A stretch of 64,000 nucleotides of DNA from Ceratobasidium sp. AG-K (taxonomy: Eukaryota; Basidiomycota; Agaricomycetes; Cantharellales; Ceratobasidiaceae), in NCBI GenBank assembly GCA_037039685.1, contig JAWNGF010000005.1:3224001-3288000 (forward strand), written 5' to 3'. The notes under the pieces were generated by a model. It made no database searches. It was not told the origin of the DNA and saw nothing but the letters and a program-made list of their open reading frames with translations. Below, piece by piece: positions 56,005-64,000 of this stretch. The position numbers and the translations under genes are program-made. Every line of letters starts with the position of its first letter. Position 1 is the first letter of the stretch.

Positions 56005-59000
56005 TTACATCACGCTGGTTACAAGTTTTTTGTCTATCAAGCTTCGAGTTCTTTCATCTATGGAGCAGCATTTAGCGCAGACTCGTTCGACCAAAGCACG
56101 ACATACCTCCCGCCAAACCTCTTCAGCAGTCGGACGCTGTAAAGGTTGTGCATCCCAACACCTATTCAACAACCTCCAGAGCCTAGAGCCTCGTTCTCCC
56201 ATCGACCTAATTTCGTCAGGAAAAGATGGCCTCTGTCCCTGGTAGCATACTACCATCGCGACTTGCATGCCACGCGTGATTTCCGGAAACGGGACCTTGC
56301 CCGTGACGATTTCCTGCCAGTCAACGTCAAAACGGCCGTCCACGTCGAATAACACAATTAGCTCACGAGTATAGTCTACGCAAGTCCCTACGCGTTCAAA
56401 TCGACTAGATCACACTACGGAGCCAAACGTACCATTCCCAACGCATAGACGTCAGATTCAGCGCTGCTGTGACTGTTTGGGCCGCTGAACAACTCTGGAG
56501 CCTGTCGACCCTTGTCAAGCTCTGTGCAAGCGCGTTTTTATATGTATTACCATGAATCTCTGTGTGCCCTTGCCCCCATCTGTGCTCGAAAATTCGACGC
56601 TTTGCTCTCCGAGGAATACGGCCATTCCGAAATCTCCGATTTTTACTATTCCGTCTCGCGAGACGAATACGTTTGTCTGGTAAGGGTTAAGCTATGGCTT
56701 ATGGCTTGTAGGGGGCTACATACTGGTTTGATATCGCCATGAACCTAGTATAATGATCAGAACTTGTGTGAAAATGGATTATCAAGATAGAAGGCCCACC
56801 AACGGAACTCGGTGCAGGTAGGCGACCCCCTCGGCAACCAGGATAGCCTGCCCAACAAATGCATTGATATCATCCTAACATACCAGTGAGGTTGTCTATT
56901 TCTCACTGTACGTAACCGACTGACTCCCGGATGCGCAATCAGATATTCGCTAACACTCCCAAACTCCATCCAAGGAGAGACCATCAACAAGTCACCCCGG
57001 AGGTACGCCATACCCAAAAGTTCCAGTACGTGGTCGTGTCGAGCCTTGGACCACGTATACAACTCGCGCGCCAGGTACTAGCCACCCGTCAGAACACTCC
57101 AGCCCGAAAGTTGAATTTACCTTGAGTGGTTTGGGACTATTTTGCACTCGCTTCAAAGCTACGATTGTCCCATCAAGAAGCATCCCTTGCCTAACGATTC
57201 CAAAGCCTCCGTCCCTAAAGGATTGGTCATCTGTGCATCGTGGTTCGTCAAGACTCTGACTTATGTCTGGGCAGCTTCGGTTTGTTAGGTTTGCCATGAT
57301 CTCTTCTCTCGTCTGTCCGGTGGGAACGCTCGTTGGTTGGTGATATGGTGCTCGAGGATGGAGGATTGCGTGCGTACCATTTTTGAGGTGATCAATGGCC
57401 TCGAGCCCTAGAATCATACATGTGAAATAACAGGTTATTAATTTGGACAATGTTGAGTGTTACGTACTGTTTTGCCCGAACCACCCCCCGATGATATGTT
57501 ATCTAAACCCGACACCGCAATTATAGGTTCTTCAGGACTTTGTAATCTCCGATTTGTGACTGCAAGTCGATGCTCGATTTGAGTCTGAAAACGCGGGTCT
57601 TTGATGCTCTGGTTTCGCTTCAGGTGCTCCAAGGCTTCGTGAAACGCGGCAATGGCGTCCTCAAACTTCCCTTGACCTTGGTATGCCCATCCTAGATTCG
57701 AGAGCGTTTGAATCGTAAACAAATGGGTTTCGCCCTGTACCTCGCGGCGACGAGACAATATATTGGTTAGGATAGCCTCGGCTTGAGCCCATCGGTGCTG
57801 ATCTAATCGGGCGACAGCTTCCTCCTCCATGCTCTCGATGGATTCTGGGTGCTTAATGCCTAGTACCCTGCTGACGGCGGTCGTCATGATTTCCTCGACA
57901 GAACTGGTCGAAGGCGACTCGGTCGCGGTTATATAGGCAGCATCGTCGAATGTTCGACTCGAGATGCCCGGCGACCCGGACCGAGGAGCTAACAGCCCCT
58001 GATCGACAGATAACTCTTTGACTGTATCGTCGAGCTTTTGTGCTTCCTGCCATCGCCTCTGTCGCTGGTAAAGAATTGAAAGTGATTTCATGCTGGCGAG
58101 TGTGCTTGGGTGGTTACTCCCGAGGAAGTCATTCCGACGCTGGAGTAGCTCTGCTTCATGTGGTTCTGCATCCTTCCAGCGGCTTTGTTGCTCATAAACA
58201 GACGCGAGGTGGCTCAGAGATCTCATCGAATGCTCGTGTCGCTTCCCGAGTACCCGATCGAGCATTGGCAGGTTCTCACGCAAAAGTTGCTCCGCCTCTT
58301 GAATCTTTTGCAGACCCAGGTAAGTCACGGAGAGGTAGTAGGCCGTGTTGAGCGTATCCTTGTGGTCCGCGCCGAGCGAGCGCTTCCGAGAAGTGAGTAG
58401 TGTGCTGTGCAGTTCTTCAGCCTCGCGAAATTTCCTTTGCTCCGTATACGCAATGGCCAATCGGCTCATAGTCGTGAGCGTAGCCGCGTTTTCCTGCCCG
58501 AGTTGGCGTTTTTGAATATCTAGTAGTTGAGCGTAGAGATTGACCGAGTCTTCTATTCTTCCTGTATGCTTCAATGCGACGGCGAGATAATTCATGGACT
58601 TGAGTGTATCTTGGTGTTCAGCGCCCTTCGATTCCCTACGAATGTCCAGCAGCTCTTGGTGGAGCCCCGTCGCCTCGCGGAACTGCCCAAGCTCGCTGTA
58701 AGTGTTTGCGAGATTACTGATCATATTGACAGTTGTGGCGTTTCGTGTCCCGAGTTCGCGACGACGTACTGGGAGAAGAGTTTCGTATAGATCTCTCGCC
58801 TCGGCTAGTTTACCAAGACTTCCACAGGTCACAGCCAAGTACTGCATACTCAGGAAAATGTCGGGATGCTCAGGACGAAGTTTTCTCCTACGAATTGACA
58901 GCACTTTCCGATGTAGCTCCTCGGCCTCCTTGAATTGACGACTATCAGTGAGCGTCACGGCGAGGTAGTGCATTGTGATGACCACGACTGAGGCCTCCTC

Positions 59001-59264
59001 GCCGAGTAAGCGCTGGCGTATAGAGAGGAGCGATCGGTATAATTCTGCTGCGTCTTTAAGCTTGCCCATACGTCCATAGGTGTTTGCCAGGTCATGCATC
59101 GCTGAGATTGTGCTCTGATTATCCTTCCCAACACTGCGCTCGTATGAAGCTAGAATCTTGAGCTGGATCGCCGCCATGTCCTCCCAGCGACTTTGTTTCC
59201 GATAACTTTCAACCTGACTTTTGAGGCGAGATACCTCGGAGTTTGATAGCTCCGTCTGTGCCAT
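56005..59264 (-). CDS. TPR-repeat protein kinase fusion
   Basis: Exon 1 runs from the ATG at 59264 (MAQTELSNSEVSRLKSQVES) to about 57470. It encodes about 600 residues of kinesin-light-chain/Nephrocystin-type TPRs of about 42 residues (for example MHDLANTYGRMGKLKDAAEL, SLSHLASVYEQQSRWKDAEP, TLSNLGWAYQGQGKFEDAIA). A GTACGT donor then joins it in phase to kinase exons: Gly-loop and VAIK-like Lys (FRDGGFGIVRQG, VALKRV), HDHVLELLGMAYLRGDLLMV, AEGVAYLHR, VHGDIKP, TNVFVSRDGIVKIGDFGMAV, RQAPELFSGP and WQEIVTGKVPFPEI, ending near 56005. The HRD Arg is Gly (HGD), frequent in TKL-type fungal kinases; Lys, catalytic Asp, DFG and APE are present, so activity is likely. Roughly 900 residues. TPRs probably sense or dock a partner. 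Its biological role is not known. Confidence 0.82.
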
Positions 59265-59884
59265 GATCTAAAACTATGAGAAGAATGAAGGTCTTAGGGG
59301 AAGGGCTTGGGCAAGCACAACTGAATACGAGCGCACCGGGCTTTCAAAGCCAGATTTTCAGCTTGAGGGATTCGCCCCAAGAGTAACTGTAATGAGAATG
59401 GAATTAAGAAATAGCTGCGGTTGCAGAGTTACTCGAACAATCGCTGACAAAAGGTTGGTGGCAATCGGCTAGAATGTGGCTTACAGAGCATGTGCTCATG
59501 ACCAGATCACACAAATCAGGCATGAGACATATTTTGTAAGCGCCAATTTACCCAAAGGGGAGCTGTATAGTTCCAACGGGGCGTGGCAAGGATATCCAAT
59601 TTTAGCAGGCCTGTAAATTGAGTATTTGGGTTGATGGGCAATCATGAAATCAGGTACCAGACGTATAGGTGAGATGCGTTGCTCCCCATATGCTTTTTTC
59701 GGCACGGGGTGATACCAGAAACTTGGTATCAAAGGTTTAATCTTTGCTGTTCACAGCCCGGATTACTGCGTATATTGGCACCTAGCGGCCCCTGGATTTC
59801 AGGTACACTACCAAAATACACGAGATCCATTCGTACAGGGGTTCGTACCAAGGGGGGCATACCTTACAATAAGCGGTTTGAATA
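59265..59884. other. Intergenic between kinase start and P450 end
   Basis: Contains the kinase promoter. No other feature is supported; a plus-strand frame at 59679 is antisense to the P450 tail. Confidence 0.45.
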
Positions 59885-62557
59885 TCATAGAACAGTGACG
59901 TTCAATGGCATAAACGGATGTTTTCCTTCCGCGATGTGATTTCTTGTCCCAGCCGGGTAGGGAGCCATCGTTCCGCACATCAGCCATGATACCGGTGTTT
60001 CCCCAGGAGCGAAACGGAATGACCGAACCAGCATGGTCAAGATGATTTCTACAAGTTGATTAGTAAAGCATAACTTGCCCGTATATGTATATAAAAAACT
60101 AACTCAGCTCAAGGATGGAGAATTTGAAACCACTTGAACCCCATCAGCATCGATATTGATCCAGCCAAAGTTGCAAACTTACATGCATGAACGAGGACCG
60201 GCCGAAAACGTCATCCTACACAAATGGACCCTATTTAGTATAATCCTACGCGAACGAAGACAACTAACATTGACGAGTAAATCCCGGAGGTCCTAGCGGC
60301 CGCGACAGACTCAGGAAGCTGCTCAAGCCATCTCTCCGGCCTGAATACATCTGCGTCCTCACCCCAGGTCTCCCTATGAGATCTCAATGTTAGTAAGGTA
60401 ATATTTATGCGTTAGCGGTGATTCAAGACTATTTACTCACTTGGACCGATTCGCTTGCTTCAATCCCAGGTAAATCATGGTACCCTTCTTGATTTGAATC
60501 TCCCGAATTTCCTCTCCATTCTTCCCCCTGACAGGGTATCTCAGCGGCACCGTCCAATCCTTGAGTGCTTGCCGGTCCATGAACGCAACAGGTGGGAAAA
60601 GTCGGAGAGTTTCACGGCATACTGCATCGAGATATGGCAGAGAGTGAAGCTCTTCGTACGAAAGGCTTTCTGGAGCAGACTCCAATTCAGTCCGCATGCG
60701 GTCTTGGATGGCTTGATTTGCGGCCAACAGCTGAAGAACGCGAGCCAGGGCTCCACTAGATTGGATTGGAAGTGATTAACCTTCACTTCGATGCCAGAAT
60801 GTACCGCAGCTAACCTTGTAGTTTCGTGACCAGCAAAGATTAGGGTGCTGCGCTGCATTAGGGATACATGGATCAGAGGCTAGTATTGACCACGCACTTC
60901 ATTTGGCCTAACAACTGGTCTTCAGGCAATCGGTCAGCCTCATTGGCTACCGCATTAGCTTTCACTGAAAGAAGCTTGTTAGATATACCGGCCAATTGAA
61001 TGAACGTTGAACCCCATACGAAGGATAGACATTATGTCATTCATATCTTCTGCCACATCATCCTGTTGCAATGCATTCTTTTTCTGGCTCAAAATTTCTT
61101 CTGCCTACGCCCAGAGTTCACATCACTACTTTTGCTGTCAAGTACACTATACGGACGGACCTGTTGATCCTGGATATCGATAATTTGCTTGAGCTTCCGA
61201 ACATTCGCACTGGGTGCCACATCGGCTAATTTCCTTTGCAAGGCGCGTGGGCGGAGGTTGAAGAAGAACGGAAAGAGCGGACGAAACGGGATAATCATGG
61301 TCAAAGCCGGGCTTTCAATATCTTCGTGAGCGGAGACAGGTTTAGGCGGGGGATGTTTGCTCACAGATAACTTTTGACTGCAACGTTGTATTCCGATTCC
61401 GTTCCTTCGAGCACACCAAAGCGATGGCCAAGGCCTTTTATTCGTAAATTAGTCAGCACCATAACACTGAAAAAATGTGCTGACATACCGGCTTGACCTA
61501 TGAGCTCGAGGGCTGCAGCGCTACACCACTTAAGCATGTCGACTTCCTTTGCTCCGAATCCGTCCATGTCCAAAATAATCGCTTTCTTCATCTAACGTCA
61601 ACTCAGTAACAAAGCCCAGTAGTACAAGGAGCTCATGAGTCGAGGCATACTCACCCGAAGTGCAATGTCATTGAATGTGTAAACCTGGAGTTATCATCAG
61701 TGGGAATCTTATTTTTGACTCAGTTGGTGGCTTACCACTACATCGAAGGTCAACATATGTCAAAATACAATGTAATATGTGGGATACCCCTACTCACGTG
61801 CTTTCATGTGTTTGGAGGTGAAGACCGGATTCAACATCTACGACTCAAATGAACAACCTGCTGAACAAAGTTCATAACTTGTAAATTACCTTTCGCTGGG
61901 CCTTGTGATGATTCCCTAAGCGTTATCAGTTCCGAGAACCAACGGTCGAGTGAACATCAAAACTTACCGCGGGTTGAAAGTAAACCCGGGCCAAAACTGA
62001 CATTTAACAAGCTGGGCGGCAGTTGTAATCTCAGCCAACATAAGCAAAGAAATGAACTTACTCGTACGCGGCTTGCGGAGAGGCAAAAGCGTTATCTACT
62101 TCCTTAACAAGCACTTCGTGCATGAATCGCGGATCCGAGGTGTACAATGCGTCGCGCTACTTCATCATCAGGGCTTCCTCGATTAGGAATACTGTGTACA
62201 ACCCACCCCAAGTGCAACTTTGAGTCTTGCGACTGAACCGAAGTTGTCTTGTAGCTTGTCGTGAAAGGGGATACTGTCCGGCGCATACAGTTTCATCAAA
62301 TGACCTTCAGGTCTCGATGAGTGTCGCAATGACTGGTAGATTGAATTACACTTACCATATATGGCGCTATTGCTCGGTGGTCCATCGATATTCGAATATG
62401 GGTCAGGGCTGACTAGCCTCTTGAGTCCGTATCCAGCCAATGTAGCAGCACCAACGACAACCAACGAGTTTATAGACTGGCTTTGCGCATAACCACTGGC
62501 TCGTGCGACTGCTTCCTGAAGCTGGTTAAAGTTGAAAGCAGAGATTGTTTGAGACAT
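59885..62557 (-). CDS. Cytochrome P450 monooxygenase (complete)
   Basis: Starts at the ATG at 62557 (MSQTISAFNFNQLQEAVARA) with a hydrophobic anchor (INSLVVVGAATLAGYGLKRL), and ends NVTVL-stop at 59885-59887. Small exons give DSIPFHDKLQDNFGSVARLK, ALTMIIPFRPLFPFFFNLRP, the I-helix oxygen-activation motif FAGHETT, the K-helix ETLRLFPP (ExxR), FRPERWLEQLP and the heme loop TFSAGPRSCM (F..G.R.C), followed by GFKFSILEL and EIILTMLVRSFRF. All P450 landmarks are present. It is a microsomal heme-thiolate oxidase of unknown substrate. A tandem paralogue follows upstream at 63458. Some exons (60.9-62.2 kb) are only roughly placed. Confidence 0.85.
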
Positions 62558-63457
62558 CACGAAAATTCAAGTTTGTGTCACTGATAGGCATTCTACTATC
62601 GTCTTGACCTTTATATAGTCGGTTACGAATAATATGTGCTTACCTCCTGGGCCTTGGCATGGTTCTCCAAGCGCGTAGAACACACCTGGCTTACGCGTGA
62701 TTGATAGATTATGTGGCCTTCCCCAGCTTCTTCTATGTAACCTACAATAAACCGCGCGGGCGAAGACTCAGTCAGTCATAAGCCTTACATGCACCAAGAT
62801 AGTACACGCAGAGAAGTGTTAGAGGATCACAGTGTAGTTCAGTCGAGTAAGACATGAGATAGCTATAAGTCAAGTAGAGGTTATGTCATACAGCACCAGT
62901 TAGTAAACCCCGTGATACTCGTGGGGGGTTGCTTCTTAGGATAGTTGGCTGACGCCTAGGCGCAAGCTATCAAGTAAGCAAGCCTGACACAAGGCAGCCG
63001 CGCGCGAATGGAAAGCCAGAAATTTGCTTTGAATCCACCACCACGTCCTTATCTTCCCTATTCCTCGCTCAAGCGCCATTTCAATCATCCCAAAGTAATT
63101 TTCGATGACGGAGAAACAAACATGTTGCGTAACCGTCAAGAGTTACTCGACCCGCGCGGCTAAGGAGCCAATCTACAACCGCGGGGGTATAATTGTGGAT
63201 GAGTCATATGATCTTTACAAACAACAGTCCCCAGGGCCGGGTCGTCGCCTTGGTCTTTGGTGCATAATGTGTCGCGTTCTACGTTCGGTTATCGCAGAGA
63301 AGTGTCAATGTGGTGGGCTCTCAAACTAGATACATCTTCTTTCCCTTCCGAATCAGGTATGGGTAAGAGATAGGAATAGAATTCGTGATTAAATCTGATG
63401 TAAAGGAAATTACAACAGCTAACTAACAACGTCGTACCTATTGACGGAACCCCCGAG
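62558..63457. other. Intergenic between tandem P450 genes
   Basis: Promoter of the complete P450 and 3' flank of the next one. Short frames at 62936-63329 overlap on both strands and match nothing known. Confidence 0.45.
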
Positions 63458-64000
63458 TCACAGCGCGGTTATTGTCAACGGCATAAACGGCTGCTCTCCT
63501 TCCATGATACGGTTATTTGTCCCGGGCGGGTAGGGAATCATGGTCCCACAGGTAAACCATGAAACAGAGATCGTTCCAGGAGTGAAGCGGAATGATCGAA
63601 CCAACATTGTAAGGATGATTTCTACACGACCTCGTCAGCGATGCATGATGGGTCAATATGACCGATGACTAACTTAGTTCTAAGATCGAGAACTTGAATC
63701 CGCTTTCAAAATGAGGTAACCGAATGAGTATTGTATTTGTATTGAATTTGATAAAATTGATCTTACATGCACGAGCGAGGGCCAGCCGAAAACGTCATTC
63801 TGAACGATACGATAAATCTTATAATTCAAATGGAAGCAAGTACGATCAACTTACATCGAGGAATAGATACCAGAGGTCCTAGCATCGCCCACGGAACTGG
63901 GAAGCTGCTCAAGCCATCTCTCTGGCCGAAATATATCTGCGTCCTCACCCCATGTCTCCCTTGTACGGATGAATGTCAATCAGGGTTGGCTCTATTACTA
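63458..64000 (-). CDS. Cytochrome P450, second copy, C-terminal part only
   Basis: The 5' part lies beyond the window end. From the right edge the exons read ETWGEDADIFRPERWLEQLP, IYSSM, then the heme loop TFSAGPRSCM, and finally EIILTMLVRSFRFTPGTISV ... PFMPLTITAL with the TGA at 63458-63460. Intron positions match the complete P450 at 59885-62557 exactly in order, and identity by eye is high. A recent tandem duplicate, intact as far as it can be read. Confidence 0.85.

Noticed and set aside
57470..57500. GGGSGKT before the TPR-kinase splice resembles a P-loop
   Set aside because: The residue five before the GK is Ser, so it does not fit the Walker A pattern, and no NTPase domain follows. 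It is a flexible Gly/Ser linker at the exon end.
1..64000. CRISPR arrays, bacterial operons, rRNA or tRNA genes
   Set aside because: Intron-rich eukaryotic genes throughout. No regularly spaced repeats with spacers and no rRNA-like blocks were seen. tRNAs cannot be excluded by eye but none was spotted.

Overview
This is a piece of a basidiomycete nuclear genome. The genes are split by many short (about 45-70 nt) GT-AG introns, and the exons only make sense when spliced. Families seen include PL8 and PL1 lyases, fasciclin, H-type lectins, LysM and CBM18/GH18 proteins, an LtrA-like membrane protein and P450s. The gene set fits a plant-associated Agaricomycete; Rhizoctonia (Cantharellales) is my best guess, but that is inference and not proven by a marker gene.

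Layout. 0-6 kb: an H-type lectin cluster with one intact gene, one interrupted copy and several relics. 6-12 kb: two tandem polysaccharide lyase family 8 genes, the left one carrying two frameshifts. 13-14.3 kb: secreted pectate lyase (PL1). 15.7-17.4 kb: mitochondrial dicarboxylate carrier. 19.7-21.3 kb: a spliced, apparently intact pogo/Tigger-type DDE transposase. 21.9-23.1 kb: secreted fasciclin protein. 26.4-29.7 kb: LtrA-like membrane protein. 31.2-32.5 kb: secreted protein with four LysM domains. 34.2-38.9 kb: large multi-exon gene encoding an EF-hand, a transmembrane segment and a PAN-like domain, followed upstream by an internally deleted second copy (39.5-41.3 kb). 42-44.5 kb: secreted CBM18-GH18 chitinase. 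44.7-48.2 kb: divergent eight-LysM secreted protein with a Cys-rich tail. 50.8-51.8 kb: CmcJ/NvfI-type dioxygenase-like protein. 52.6-54.7 kb: RBM25/Snu71-like splicing factor (RRM plus PWI). 55.1-55.9 kb: YKT6 R-SNARE. 56.0-59.3 kb: TPR-protein kinase fusion. 59.9-64 kb: two tandem cytochrome P450s, the second cut by the window end.

How it fits together. Housekeeping genes (carrier, YKT6, RBM25-like) lie between accessory genes for secreted carbohydrate-active or carbohydrate-binding proteins (lectins, PL8, PL1, LysM, chitinase). Nearly every accessory family is locally duplicated, and one copy is usually damaged: lectin, PL8, LysM, EF-hand/PAN gene, P450. The most interesting neighbourhood is 31-49 kb, where two related LysM genes bracket the EF-hand/PAN genes and a chitinase. 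The longer LysM gene shares a 277-bp divergent promoter region with that chitinase.

Limits: splice sites were assigned by eye and homology calls rest on recalled family motifs. Exon boundaries, especially in the 34-39 kb gene, need transcript support.
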